Source of the DNA: Spirosoma fluviale | Lineage (GTDB): Bacteria > Bacteroidota > Bacteroidia > Cytophagales > Spirosomataceae | Assembly: GCA_945883625.1 (NCBI GenBank) | Contig: CAMCXW010000004.1 | Span: 1 to 64,000 of the forward strand | Direction: 5' to 3' | DNA: 64,000 nucleotides | Shown: piece after piece, positions 1 to 8,982 of the stretch | How the letters are laid out: the number at the start of each line of letters is the position of its first letter | Numbering within the stretch: the first letter of the stretch is position 1 | The notes under the pieces: generated by a model | Seen by the model: the letters and a program-made list of their open reading frames with translations, nothing else | The model's database searches: none | Told to the model about the DNA's origin: nothing | Translations under genes and position numbers: made by a program

Positions 1-902
1 ATGTTCATCATTTCAATATGCTCAATCGTAATGTAATCTTCTAATTTGAAAACGACACGTGTGATTAACAATAAGGTTTGTACCATCGCGAAACCTGAGA
101 AGATTGCACCCGCCACGAAGTATGGAGGGAAGATTGTTGTATGCCAACCAGGAATAACTGACGTAGCAAAGTCCATCGATACAATGGTGTGTACCGATAG
201 TACAAGCGGTGTAGAGATACCTGCCAAAATCAATGACATATACTCATAACGCGCCCAAGTCTTAGAAGAACCTGTCCAACCTAAGCTGAAAAAACCATAC
301 CAAAACTTACGACCTTTTGTTGTTGCACGGTCACGAATCGTTGCCAAATCTGGCACAAGACCCATATACCAAAATAATAGGGATACAGATAAATACGTGG
401 AGATTGCAAAAACGTCCCAAACCAAGGGAGAGTTAAAGTTAACCCATAAAGAACCATAGGTATTAGGAAGTGGTAAAGCCCAGTGAGCTAACCAAGGACG
501 TCCCATGTGCGCAAGGATAAACGATGCTGCACAAAGTACGGCAAAGATTGTCATCGCTTCCGCTGAACGGTTAATGGATGTTCTCCATTTTTGACGGAAT
601 AATAATAACACAGCCGAGATCAAGGTTCCTGCGTGACCGATACCAACCCACCAAACGAAGTTCGTGATGTCCCAAGCCCAACCAACGGTTTTATTTAATC
701 CCCAAACGCCAATACCTTGCCACCACGTGTAGAAAAGGCAATAAGCACCATAAATGAATACAAGACAAGAGATCCCGAATGCAATTTTCCATTCTTTTGT
801 AGGCTCTCCCTCTACTTGCTTACAGATATCGTGGGTAACATCGGAATAAGACTTTCCACCAGTAACTAGTTTCTCTCTTATGGGTGATACAACGTGCGAC
901 AT
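1..902 (-). CDS. actC: Alternative complex III membrane subunit ActC, NrfD-like (partial)
   Basis: Integral membrane, quinol-side subunit of alternative complex III, which passes electrons from menaquinol to periplasmic cytochrome c or an oxidase. About 300 codons are visible from the ATG (MSHVVSPIREK); the C-terminus lies beyond the left edge. The translation shows several hydrophobic spans rich in Trp, Gly and His (for example around FVWWVGIGHAGTLISAV), as in the NrfD/PsrC family. It starts 30 bp after actB on the same strand and so belongs to the actABC operon; further act or cox genes are expected to the left. The family assignment rests on the sequence pattern and on the neighbouring actB and actA. 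Confidence 0.9.
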   Translation of the reverse strand, partial: MSHVVSPIREKLVTGGKSYSDVTHDICKQVEGEPTKEWKIAFGISCLVFIYGAYCLFYTWWQGIGVWGLNKTVGWAWDITNFVWWVGIGHAGTLISAVLLLFRQKWRTSINRSAEAMTIFAVLCAASFILAHMGRPWLAHWALPLPNTYGSLWVNFNSPLVWDVFAISTYLSVSLLFWYMGLVPDLATIRDRATTKGRKFWYGFFSLGWTGSSKTWARYEYMSLILAGISTPLVLSVHTIVSMDFATSVIPGWHTTIFPPYFVAGAIFSGFAMVQTLLLITRVVFKLEDYITIEHIEMMN

Positions 903-932
903 ATTTTTATTTACTGTTTTACGATTAAAAAT

Positions 933-3900
933 TTATGCTTTTTTAGCATCCTTATTACGAACTTTCTTTAAGTAAGAAATATTTGGTTTTACGTTAATTT
1001 CTTCAATTACGTGGAATGCACGACCTTCTTTCTCCACAAGTAATAATTTAGAGATTTCAGATACAGGATCATTCATATCACCAAAAGTAATCGCATTTGT
1101 AGGACAAGATTGAGCACAAGCTACTTGAATCTCTCCATCTACTGGACGGCGCTTTTCTTTCTTAGCTACCAATTTACCCTCTTGTATACGCTGAACGCAC
1201 ATCGAGCATTTTTCCATTACCCCACGTGAACGAACCGTTACGTCAGGGTTAATCACCATACGACCTAAATCGTTATTGAAATGGAAATCAAAGTCATCTG
1301 TTTGGAAATAACGGAACCAGTTGAACCGACGAACTTTATATGGACAGTTGTTTGCGCAATAACGTGTACCGATACAACGGTTATACGTCATTTGGTTTAA
1401 ACCTTCTGTTGAGTGAGTTGTTGCCAATACCGGACAAACCGTCTCACAAGGAGCATTATTACAGTGCTGACATAACATCGGCTGGAATATAACCTCAGGA
1501 TTATCCGACGCAATTTCTAAACCTTGCATATCTTCTACTTCAGCATCCGATGAATAATATCGGTCAATACGCATCCAATGCATTTCACGACGGTTAACAA
1601 CTTCCTGACGGCCTACTACGGGTACGTTATTTTCTGCCGAACATGAAATCACACAAGCCGAACATCCCGTACATGTATTCAAGTCAATCACCATACCCCA
1701 TGCATGGTTATTGTATTCGTGACCATTCCAAAGCGTTAAATCAGTTGCGTCTTTTTCGCCTTCAGATGTTTTCACACGTGGTGTAAAGCTTCCAGCTTTT
1801 GCATCTTTTACAAAGTCTGCCAATACCGTTTCTTGAACGACCGCTTGGCGCGCCATAACCGTATTGTGTGTTTGTGTTTGTGCAATTTCTTTTGTGTCAC
1901 CAGTTGGTGCTACCGAAACTCCCTGTGTACAAATACCCACGCATGCGCCATTGATCTCAGAGATAAATGGGTATGCATTTACTCCTACGCCATCTGCAGA
2001 CTTACCTGCTTTCGTACGTCCGTATCCGATTGCAATGGCAATTGTATCTTGCGCTTGGCCTGGTTGAACTAACACAGGAAGTGTAACTTCATATCCTTTC
2101 GCGCTTACTTTTACTAAGTCGCCTTGTTTTAATTTTAATTTCGTTGCCGTTGGCTGCGAGATAGATGCATAATTGTCCCAACATGTCTTTGAAACTGGCT
2201 CAGGGAATTCTTGTAACCATGGGTTGTTCGCCTGAGAACCTGTACCTAAGCCAACTTTCTCATAAACAGCGATTTCTAAACCAGTAGCTGCTGCTGCATA
2301 TGCTTTGTTAATTGCAGATGAAGCAGAAGCTACGTCTACGGAAGGACTAGCGGCAGAGATAGAACTTGCATTTGGTTCAAATACTCCGTTGTGTAATGCT
2401 GAGTTCCAAGCAACTTTTCCACCTTTTAAGATTGTGCTTTCCCAGTTGCGCTCTAAATACGCTTGGTAATCACTTGCTACGCCAGCCCAAGCTAAGAAAC
2501 TTGATTGTGCTTGACGCGTTTTGAAAATAGTCGAGATTGCAGGTTGAGTTAATGAATAGAAACCTGCTTTAGGTTCTGCATCATTCCATGATTCTAAGTA
2601 ATGAGAATCTGGTGCAATATATTGACAGATTGAAGCAGTTTCGTCTGCACGATCATTGGTTGCTAAACTAAGTTCCACTTTAGGTAAAGCTGCTGCTAAA
2701 GCGGCTCCCATTGGGTGGTTATAAACTGGGTTTGCATTATAGAATATCACCGCTGCAATTGAACCTGCAGTAGCTTCCTTAATAAAACTAGCCATCGCCA
2801 TGTCATTACCTTGGCGGTAATTCATAGGGATTGCTGTATTTAGGGTGGTGCCATAGGCGCCAACTAACGCGTTAGTCGCGGCAATGATTTTTTGAACTTC
2901 GGGGTCATTTGATCCAGCTACTACGATAGAAGCTCCTTTAGAAGCGACTAAGTCTTTTGCAGCTTTATCTAAATGATCAATCTTAACAGAACCACCTGCT
3001 ACAGATGCTGCGCCAGTTAATTTAGCAACCGCATTGTAAAGTGCAACAGCTACTAAACCTTCTTGTGATGGCTTGTAAGTAGCACGGTAATCTGCATTGG
3101 CTCCTGTATTTGAAAGAATAGTTTCAAATTGGTAATGACGCGACATATCTCTTTTACCCCCTTTTTCAGAGCTTACACGGCGGGTTACCGCCCATTGTGC
3201 TGCAAATTCAGTAGGCGAAATCCAAGAACCTAAGAAGTCAGCTCCTAATGAAACGATTGTTTTCGCTTTGCTGAAATCGATGCTTGGTAAAATACCCCCA
3301 TGAGCTTGTGTTAAACCATAAGCTGGATTGGCATCATATGAAATGTGTTGGGTTGTTGGGTATTTCGCCGCGAATTCAGCAATTACCTTTTTAGTCGTTG
3401 GAGAAAGAACCGTGTTTGAAATGATTCTGATTTGACCTCCTTTGGCAGCTACAGCAGCTAATTTTGCTATAAACTCTTTATCTAATTGAGTCCAATCTGC
3501 AGCTTTACTACCGATTTGTGGACCTTTTAATTTTTCATTGTCATATAGACTCAATACCGAAGCATGTGCACGGCCTGAAAGTGTTCCTTTGGAAACCGAT
3601 GATAATTTGTTACCCTCGATTTTGATTGGCCGACCTTCGCGCGTCTTCACCAAGATTGAAGCGTAATCGCCTCCGTCCGTGTAAGTCGATGCGTACCAGT
3701 TTGCAATCGTAGGCTCTACATCTTCTGGCTTGTTCAGGTAAGGAATTGTTTTCTTAACTGGCGCTTCACAAGCAGCTAAAGAAACGGCTGCAACACCGAA
3801 TCCTAACATTTTAAGAAAATCACGACGATGAGTTCCTGCGCCATCGACTAAGGCATCACCTTTCGAATCGTTTTCGGATGGCATATTGCCAAACTCATTG

Positions 3901-3977
3901 TGGACATTTTTGACAAACGATGGTTCATTGGTTAACTCCTCAATCCCTTTCCAATACCTCTTGTTCGAATTTTCCAT
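933..3977 (-). CDS. actB: Alternative complex III iron-sulfur/molybdopterin-like subunit ActB
   Basis: Large periplasmic subunit of alternative complex III, 1014 aa. The N-terminus has a twin-arginine motif (RRDFLKMLGF, residues 51-60) followed by a hydrophobic stretch ending in Cys70 (SLAAC), so it is probably Tat-exported and possibly lipidated. Residues about 70-740 resemble a molybdopterin oxidoreductase fold that in this family lacks the cofactor (family knowledge). Residues about 765-960 form a ferredoxin-like domain with four cysteine clusters: CTGCSACVISC, CQHCNNAPCETVC, CIGTRYCANNC and CSMC/CAQSC. This fits one 3Fe-4S and three 4Fe-4S centres. It lies 45 bp after actA and 30 bp before actC. 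The tatC gene at 47-48 kb would provide its export route. Confidence 0.96.
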   Translation of the reverse strand: MENSNKRYWKGIEELTNEPSFVKNVHNEFGNMPSENDSKGDALVDGAGTHRRDFLKMLGFGVAAVSLAACEAPVKKTIPYLNKPEDVEPTIANWYASTYTDGGDYASILVKTREGRPIKIEGNKLSSVSKGTLSGRAHASVLSLYDNEKLKGPQIGSKAADWTQLDKEFIAKLAAVAAKGGQIRIISNTVLSPTTKKVIAEFAAKYPTTQHISYDANPAYGLTQAHGGILPSIDFSKAKTIVSLGADFLGSWISPTEFAAQWAVTRRVSSEKGGKRDMSRHYQFETILSNTGANADYRATYKPSQEGLVAVALYNAVAKLTGAASVAGGSVKIDHLDKAAKDLVASKGASIVVAGSNDPEVQKIIAATNALVGAYGTTLNTAIPMNYRQGNDMAMASFIKEATAGSIAAVIFYNANPVYNHPMGAALAAALPKVELSLATNDRADETASICQYIAPDSHYLESWNDAEPKAGFYSLTQPAISTIFKTRQAQSSFLAWAGVASDYQAYLERNWESTILKGGKVAWNSALHNGVFEPNASSISAASPSVDVASASSAINKAYAAAATGLEIAVYEKVGLGTGSQANNPWLQEFPEPVSKTCWDNYASISQPTATKLKLKQGDLVKVSAKGYEVTLPVLVQPGQAQDTIAIAIGYGRTKAGKSADGVGVNAYPFISEINGACVGICTQGVSVAPTGDTKEIAQTQTHNTVMARQAVVQETVLADFVKDAKAGSFTPRVKTSEGEKDATDLTLWNGHEYNNHAWGMVIDLNTCTGCSACVISCSAENNVPVVGRQEVVNRREMHWMRIDRYYSSDAEVEDMQGLEIASDNPEVIFQPMLCQHCNNAPCETVCPVLATTHSTEGLNQMTYNRCIGTRYCANNCPYKVRRFNWFRYFQTDDFDFHFNNDLGRMVINPDVTVRSRGVMEKCSMCVQRIQEGKLVAKKEKRRPVDGEIQVACAQSCPTNAITFGDMNDPVSEISKLLLVEKEGRAFHVIEEINVKPNISYLKKVRNKDAKKA

Positions 3978-4022
3978 ATAATCTTTCTTATTCAGACTAA
4001 TTTTGAATCTGTTGTAAACCTA

Positions 4023-5231
4023 TTAATAATGGCACTTAGAACACTCTAGGCCGCCTATGTTTTGTACTTTTAATGGGGTCTTGCTATCCTTGTTATGAAC
4101 TTCAACAAGCTTATCATAATAGGCATTTCCTTTTGCATTTACGTCTGATTGGCGGTGGCAGTCGATACACCAGCCCATTGTCAACGATGAACGTTGCTCA
4201 ACTACTTCCATTTTCTCGATTTCACCATGGCAGTTTTTACATTCTAATCCACCTACGTTTGTATGTTGTGAGTGGTTAAAATATGCCAAATCCGGCAAAT
4301 TGTGAACACGAACCCATTGGATAGGCTCGTCATTTTCCAATGCGGTATAAATTTTTTGAATTTCTGGGGATTCGCGTTTGATGGCGTTGTGGCAGTTCAT
4401 ACAAATGTTTGCAGATGGCACGTTACCTCCTTTACCAGAGTATACGCCTGTGTGACAGTAGTTACAGTTGATTTCATACTGCCCTGCGTGTAATTTGTGT
4501 GAAAATTTGATTGGTTGCTCTGGAGCATATCCTTGATGGATACCTACGCCATAAGCCGCATCAATCGTTGCTTTACCACCTAATAAAAGGGCTAAAACTA
4601 AAACACCTGTTTTTACTGCCGAGTTTGCGGCTAATTCTTTAAGGTTGGCCGAAATGCGTTGCATCAATGGAGTCTCTGCAGCAGCCTCTGGATTTTGCGT
4701 GATTTTACCAAGCGTATTTACAATTGAAAGTAATGCGATCAATACGAGAACCATAATGATTAAAAGTCCAATTAATAAGACTTCCATCATTCCGCCAGAG
4801 CTAGCTGCTGCTGTTCCTTCGGCTCCCGCCGCTGGGGCCGCTCCCGCTGCTGGCGCTGCTGGTGCCACATTAGATGCATCGATGTAGGCAATAATACCTT
4901 TGATTTGATCATCCGAGAAATTCGGATAAGGTGTCATCGCAGCTTTATTATATTTGTTGTACAGATCGTTTGCATATTTATCGCCCGAGGCAATCATTGC
5001 TTGTGGATTATGAACCCATTTGATGATCCATTCAATCGGGCGACGCTCACTAATTCCTTTTAGACCTGGCCCAACAAGTACCTCGTCGGTTGATGCATGG
5101 CATGCCGCACAGTTGTTTTTAAATAATGTTTCCCCTTCCGCTGCATCTTGAGCGTAAATTGTGCCAAAAGTGGCCAAAAATAAAGTGAAGGATAATAGAA
5201 ACTTAACGAGAGTTAATTTTTTGCAAAGCAT
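4023..5231 (-). CDS. actA: Alternative complex III multihaem cytochrome c ActA, with an N-terminal monohaem domain
   Basis: First gene of the act operon, 402 aa. A signal peptide (LLSFTLFLATFGTIYAQ) is followed by a monohaem cytochrome c domain (CAACH near residue 39, distal Met in the AAMTPYPNFSD segment). An Ala/Pro/Gly-rich linker (about 123-142) and a membrane span (about 147-170) come next, then a second hydrophobic segment near 205-225. The C-terminal pentahaem domain carries CNYCH, CMNCH, CKNCH, CIDCH and CSKCH, the last ending one residue before the C-terminus. That makes six CxxCH sites. The first domain looks like a cytochrome c fused to the usual pentahaem ActA. A TAGTTTTG box 32 bp upstream probably drives the operon. 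Confidence 0.94.
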   Translation of the reverse strand: MLCKKLTLVKFLLSFTLFLATFGTIYAQDAAEGETLFKNNCAACHASTDEVLVGPGLKGISERRPIEWIIKWVHNPQAMIASGDKYANDLYNKYNKAAMTPYPNFSDDQIKGIIAYIDASNVAPAAPAAGAAPAAGAEGTAAASSGGMMEVLLIGLLIIMVLVLIALLSIVNTLGKITQNPEAAAETPLMQRISANLKELAANSAVKTGVLVLALLLGGKATIDAAYGVGIHQGYAPEQPIKFSHKLHAGQYEINCNYCHTGVYSGKGGNVPSANICMNCHNAIKRESPEIQKIYTALENDEPIQWVRVHNLPDLAYFNHSQHTNVGGLECKNCHGEIEKMEVVEQRSSLTMGWCIDCHRQSDVNAKGNAYYDKLVEVHNKDSKTPLKVQNIGGLECSKCHY

Positions 5232-5262
5232 AGTGTTGATTTTCTCATTTTAATTCAGTCAG

Positions 5263-5270
5263 CAAAACTA
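5263..5270 (-). promoter_or_regulatory. -7 box of the act operon promoter
   Basis: Read on the minus strand the box is TAGTTTTG, matching the Bacteroidota -7 consensus TAnnTTTG. It lies 32 bp upstream of the actA ATG. A TTG-containing stretch near 5291 could be the -33 element. The rest of the AT-rich gap 5271-5410 holds nothing else I recognise. Confidence 0.55.
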
Positions 5271-5414
5271 CAATCCGAATTTTTAGGAAACAATTTATTC
5301 GTAGAGCAATTTCGTGTTTTTTTAAGGTTTTAGCGGTTATTTAGAATTTTTCAAAATAATCTAAAGACGAAAATGTAATTTTTTTAGAGTAGTTTGTACA
5401 AAACGGAGTTAAAC

Positions 5415-5444
5415 AAAAAAACCTTCCGGATGGGAAGGTTTTTT
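5415..5444 (-). terminator. Rho-independent terminator of tRNA-Cys
   Basis: The hairpin pairs CCTTCC with GGAAGG, extended by flanking A/T pairs, and is followed on the minus strand by a run of seven T. It lies directly after the 3' end of tRNA-Cys. A T-run is present on the plus side too, so it could work in both directions. Confidence 0.75.
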
Positions 5445-5447
5445 CTG

Positions 5448-5518
5448 AGGTTTCGAGCGGATTCGAACCGCTGTAGAAGGTTTTGCAGACCTCTGCCTAA
5501 CCACTCGGCCACGAAACC
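5448..5518 (-). tRNA. tRNA-Cys (anticodon GCA)
   Basis: A 71-nt cloverleaf on the minus strand. The acceptor stem is GGTTTCG/CGAAACC, the anticodon loop CTGCAAA carries GCA, and the T arm is AGCGG-TTCGAAT-CCGCT. The discriminator base is U, as expected for tRNA-Cys, and no CCA is encoded. It stands alone, with its own promoter box (5533-5540) and terminator. Confidence 0.96.
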
Positions 5519-5532
5519 AGTTAATTGGGACG

Positions 5533-5540
5533 CAAATTTA
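5533..5540 (-). promoter_or_regulatory. -7 box of the tRNA-Cys promoter
   Basis: On the minus strand this reads TAAATTTG (TAnnTTTG). It ends 14 bp before the 5' end of the tRNA, consistent with a very short 5' leader. Confidence 0.55.
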
Positions 5541-5610
5541 GCTTTTTTTCAATTAGGAGCAAGGGGAATGATAAAAAATAGTAGTCATTCGGCTGTGATC
5601 AGTCGATAGC

Positions 5611-5645
5611 CTCTACTCCCTACTCTCTACTCTCTACTCTCCACT
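5611..5645. repeat. Five tandem 7-bp units between the tRNA promoter and a metallophosphoesterase gene
   Basis: Five imperfect heptamers of the type CTCTACT (variants CCCTACT and CTCCACT) fill exactly 35 bp and abut the stop codon of the minus-strand metallophosphoesterase gene. Two further intergenic arrays with the same period occur at 7741-7782 and 14501-14535. No function is known to me. Confidence 0.85.
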
Positions 5646-6881
5646 CTAACTCAGTGTGAAAATGGAAATCTCCGGCGGCATCCCCACACGTCCTGGATAG
5701 CCCAAATATCCAAATCCACGATTCACATAGAGTTGTTGGCCATCCTCCTCATACAATCCCGCCCATTGTTTATAAATATATTTTGCTGGCGACCATTTAT
5801 CAAAACCTGGAATCTTTACCCCGAATTGCGCCCCGTGCGTATGCCCCGAAAACGCTATATCAATATCTTTAAATTTGGCATTTTTCGTCACCTCGGCATT
5901 CCAATGCGTTGGATCATGCGATAACAATAATTTGGTCGCGGCCTCCTCTGTCCCCGCATATGCCTTAGCTAAATTGCCATACCACGGGAAGCGGCCGATA
6001 CCAATATTTTGTACGCCAATAATAGCTAATTTTTCGCCTGACTCCGAAATGATATGATTTTCATCCATGAGTAAGTTCCAGCCCATTAACTCATGCGCCT
6101 TCATCAAATTATTTAAATTTTCCTTTTTGGCCGCTGGACTTTTCCATTTCACATAGTCCCCATAATCGTGATTGCCTAAGGTGCTAAAAACGCCATAAGG
6201 GGCTTTGATTTTGGAAAACATCTTAAAATAATCCGTTAATTCTTTGGATTCATTATTTACTAAATCTCCTGTAAAAAATACGAGGTCCGTTTTTTCACGC
6301 ATTAGCATATCTACGCCACCCTCTACAGCTGTTTTGTTGAAAAAGCTTCCTGAATGTATGTCCGACAACTGAGCAATGCGCATGCCACGGAATTCTTTGG
6401 GGAGTTTCGGTATTTTTAGACTTACTTTTTCGATGCGGTAATCATGTGCACCAGAAAGAATGCCAAAGGCAAATGTGGCAGCCGGAACAGCACCTACTGC
6501 CAAAGCGGCTTGTGAAAGGAATTCATGCCGACTGATCGCACTCGGATCTTTTTTGCGAATTTTATTAGTTCCCCAGCGGAAAAAGCGGGTGATATCTTCT
6601 AACAGCAAAAACAGAATAATAAATATTTTACTAAATACCGAAATCATGACTAATGACATGAACGTAACGCGCAGTTCGTTTTTCCAAGCGTGCAAAGGCA
6701 AGGAATTATATGAAACAATGCCTAAAAGAATAAATACAGTAAAGCCCCAAAAGAAATATTTAGCCGTTTTTTGGATACGATTAGTTGATTTTTTGAAGGC
6801 AGTTTTTACGGCCATCCAAACATAGTAATCCAATGCAACAAGTACAATACTGATAAAAGGCACAAAAAACATTTTATTCAT
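5646..6881 (-). CDS. Membrane-anchored metallophosphoesterase
   Basis: Calcineurin-like metallophosphoesterase, 411 aa from the chosen start. The N-terminal part has about four hydrophobic helices, the last just before the catalytic domain, which is probably periplasmic. Metal-ligand motifs appear in order: LSDIHSG (about residue 173), FTGDLVNN, LGNHDYG, LLLSHDPTHW and SGHTHG. This is the layout of YkuE/YaeI-type enzymes; the substrate is unknown. A longer ORF begins at 6986, but it overlaps the divergent gene, and a TATATTTG box at 6923-6930 would start transcription inside it. ATG 6881 (MNKMFFVPF) is therefore preferred. Confidence 0.88.
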   Translation of the reverse strand: MNKMFFVPFISIVLVALDYYVWMAVKTAFKKSTNRIQKTAKYFFWGFTVFILLGIVSYNSLPLHAWKNELRVTFMSLVMISVFSKIFIILFLLLEDITRFFRWGTNKIRKKDPSAISRHEFLSQAALAVGAVPAATFAFGILSGAHDYRIEKVSLKIPKLPKEFRGMRIAQLSDIHSGSFFNKTAVEGGVDMLMREKTDLVFFTGDLVNNESKELTDYFKMFSKIKAPYGVFSTLGNHDYGDYVKWKSPAAKKENLNNLMKAHELMGWNLLMDENHIISESGEKLAIIGVQNIGIGRFPWYGNLAKAYAGTEEAATKLLLSHDPTHWNAEVTKNAKFKDIDIAFSGHTHGAQFGVKIPGFDKWSPAKYIYKQWAGLYEEDGQQLYVNRGFGYLGYPGRVGMPPEISIFTLS

Positions 6882-6892
6882 GGGTTCCAAAC

Positions 6893-6900
6893 TATCTTTG
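6893..6900 (+). promoter_or_regulatory. -7 box for the NAD(P)-binding protein gene
   Basis: TATCTTTG (TAnnTTTG) lies 31 bp upstream of ATG 6932. With the oppositely oriented box at 6923-6930 it forms a divergent, interleaved promoter pair. Confidence 0.5.
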
Positions 6901-6922
6901 CGGTTCAATTGTTCCAAAGGTG

Positions 6923-6930
6923 CAAATATA
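6923..6930 (-). promoter_or_regulatory. -7 box for the metallophosphoesterase gene
   Basis: On the minus strand this reads TATATTTG. A start site about 6 bp downstream leaves a leader of about 35 nt before ATG 6881. The box lies two bases upstream of the start codon of the divergent gene. Confidence 0.5.
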
Positions 6931-6931
6931 T

Positions 6932-7720
6932 ATGAAAAAGACATTAAGTATTTACGGAGGCGGTTGGGTAGGCGCACCATTGGCATTTAAACTAGCATTA
7001 GCGGATTTTGATGTCCATGTTTCTGCCTCTCAAGTACATCCCCAAGCCAAACATCCGCACGTACATGTGGTCGATTTTCGTGCCAGCGACGAGACAACTG
7101 AGAGCGAATGGTCACAAATGAATCAATCTGCAATTCAAGTTTGGTCCATTCCCCCACGCCGTAAGAAAAACTCGGAAGAACAATATTTGCGAATCGTACA
7201 AAATTGGGTCAGCGGCTTGGATGCTGAAAAAGTGGAGAAAATTATCTTTTTGTCCTCTACATCTGTCTATGCAAATGTGTCTGCTATCGTGGATGAAACG
7301 GCTGAAATCAATGAAAATTCATTGATGGCCCAAGCTGAAGCAATTGTTTCTGCATCTCCAATCACGTCAATTATTTTGCGTCTCGGAGGTCTAATGGGAG
7401 GAGACCGATTTGTAGCTAAATACTTTTCAAATAAGCGGAATGACGGCGCGAATTGCCCTGTCAATTATGTTCATAAAGACGATGTAGTCAATTTAATTGC
7501 TCTTACGTGTGAGAAAATCCAATCCGGGATCTATAACATTGTTGCTCCCGAACACCCCACCAAACAAGATGTGGGCATGAACGATTGTGAAAAACGTGGC
7601 ATGAATTCGGGTTACTGGGATTCGAGCCAACCGTGTTTAGGGGGTAAAATTGTTTCTGGAGATAAAATCGTAGAGGAATTAACGTACGATTTTAAATGGC
7701 CTGATCCGATGGAGTTTTAA
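6932..7720 (+). CDS. NAD(P)-binding, SDR/epimerase-like protein
   Basis: 262 aa with an N-terminal Rossmann motif (SIYGGGWVGAPLAFKLA, residues about 5-21) and an extended-SDR-like segment FLSSTSVYANVSAIVDE near residue 105. It resembles the YeeZ-type NAD-dependent epimerase/dehydratase-like family. The usual catalytic YxxxK is not evident, so it may not be a classical dehydrogenase. ATG 6932 (MKKTLSIYGGG) is preferred to an upstream GTG at 6920, because the -7 box is at 6893-6900. Substrate unknown; it is not clearly in an operon. Confidence 0.75.
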   Translation: MKKTLSIYGGGWVGAPLAFKLALADFDVHVSASQVHPQAKHPHVHVVDFRASDETTESEWSQMNQSAIQVWSIPPRRKKNSEEQYLRIVQNWVSGLDAEKVEKIIFLSSTSVYANVSAIVDETAEINENSLMAQAEAIVSASPITSIILRLGGLMGGDRFVAKYFSNKRNDGANCPVNYVHKDDVVNLIALTCEKIQSGIYNIVAPEHPTKQDVGMNDCEKRGMNSGYWDSSQPCLGGKIVSGDKIVEELTYDFKWPDPMEF

Positions 7721-7740
7721 ATTTTTCATCACACTCTCTC

Positions 7741-7782
7741 ACCTCTTACCTCTCACCTCTTACCTCTTACCTCTCACCTCTC
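7741..7782. repeat. Six tandem 7-bp units overlapping the 3' end of the amidohydrolase gene
   Basis: Six heptamers alternate between ACCTCTT and ACCTCTC with no other change. The last 16 bp overlap the coding region of the minus-strand amidohydrolase: its stop TAA and final residues (R-G-E-R) are written in the repeat. It sits between two convergent genes. Confidence 0.88.
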
Positions 7783-8963
7783 AATTCACTCACTGCCAGC
7801 CAAGCCATTAAACCTGGCCCAATCGTCAACGCTTTTTCATCAATATCAAAAGTAGGTGTATGTACGCCGCTAATAATACCACGCGCTTCATTCCGAATCC
7901 CAAGTCGATAAAAACATGCATCGACATGGTGGGTGTAGAAAGCAAAATCCTCGCCAGCCATCCAAAGATCTAAATCCACCACATTTTCTTCGCCCATATA
8001 TTCGATAGCCGCGGCTTTGGCTTTACGTGTTAATTCAGGATTATTTTGTAAAAATGGATAGCCTTTCAAAACCTCAAAAATTGCCTCACCTCCCATCGCA
8101 TCTGCGATTCCTTCCGCTAATTTTTTCATCTTTAACAAGCCTTCTGCCCGCCAAGTTTCATCCATTGCCCGGAATGTACCCGCAATATTCACTTCATCAG
8201 GAATAATATTAGTAGCCCCTAATCCCTCAATTTTTCCAAAAGTTAACACAGAAGGTAATTTTGGATTTTTATTTCGTGAAATGATTTGCTGCATCGCCAC
8301 AATGATATGCGATGCAATAACAATTGGATCAATACATGCATCCGGCATGGCTCCATGCCCACCTTTGCCAATAACCTTGATGTATAGTTCATCCGTACTG
8401 GCCATATACATGCCTTCTCGGAACCCTATTTTGCCAACCGGAACATTCGTAGCAACATGTTGGCCAAAAATACTTGCAGGCTTTGGGTTTTCTAAAACCC
8501 CTTCTTGAATCATTATGCTGGCACCACCTGGAGCTTTCTCCTCAGCTGGTTGGAAAATCAATTTCACCGTACCTGTAAACTCTTCTTTAATGGATTGCAA
8601 AATACGTGCTGTACCCAACAATGATGAGGTATGCACATCATGCCCGCAGGCATGCATAACTCCAGGATTTTGTGATTTATAAGGGACATCATTCGTCTCT
8701 AAAATTGGCAACGCGTCCATGTCGGCACGTAACGCAACAACCCGACTCGTTGGGTTTTTGCCTTCAATCAAAGCCACCAGCCCTGTATTTGCTAATGGCG
8801 TACTCGCAATGCCCATGAGGGCTAAATGCTTTTGCACATAAGCCTGTGTTTCAAATTCTTGATAAGACAATTCGGGATGCTGGTGAATGTGGTGCCTGTA
8901 CGCAACTGTTTCGGTTGTGTGTGCAGCCGCTAAGGATTTGATCTTTTCAATAAGTGAAGGCAT
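7767..8963 (-). CDS. M20 family metallo-amidohydrolase (amino-acid N-acyl hydrolase type)
   Basis: 398-aa zinc amidohydrolase related to hippurate and IAA-amino-acid hydrolases, which cleave N-acyl amino acids. Visible motifs are HHIHQHPELSY (about residue 24), RADMDALPI (metal Asp region), HACGHDVHTS and PAEEKAPGG with the catalytic glutamate pair; WMAGEDFAFY is near the C-terminus. Length is normal. The longer start at 8993 overlaps a TACTTTTG box (8983-8990), so ATG 8963 (MPSLIEKIKS) is chosen, giving a leader of about 14 nt. The last residues, RGER, are encoded by a heptamer repeat array. Monocistronic and convergent with the upstream neighbour. Confidence 0.9.
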   Translation of the reverse strand: MPSLIEKIKSLAAAHTTETVAYRHHIHQHPELSYQEFETQAYVQKHLALMGIASTPLANTGLVALIEGKNPTSRVVALRADMDALPILETNDVPYKSQNPGVMHACGHDVHTSSLLGTARILQSIKEEFTGTVKLIFQPAEEKAPGGASIMIQEGVLENPKPASIFGQHVATNVPVGKIGFREGMYMASTDELYIKVIGKGGHGAMPDACIDPIVIASHIIVAMQQIISRNKNPKLPSVLTFGKIEGLGATNIIPDEVNIAGTFRAMDETWRAEGLLKMKKLAEGIADAMGGEAIFEVLKGYPFLQNNPELTRKAKAAAIEYMGEENVVDLDLWMAGEDFAFYTHHVDACFYRLGIRNEARGIISGVHTPTFDIDEKALTIGPGLMAWLAVSELRGER

Positions 8964-8982
8964 CAGAAAATATTTATTTTGA

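Noticed and set aside
6460..6825. 121-aa plus-strand ORF inside the metallophosphoesterase gene
   Set aside because: Antisense to the coding region for the membrane helices; no promoter or domain, so treated as a shadow.
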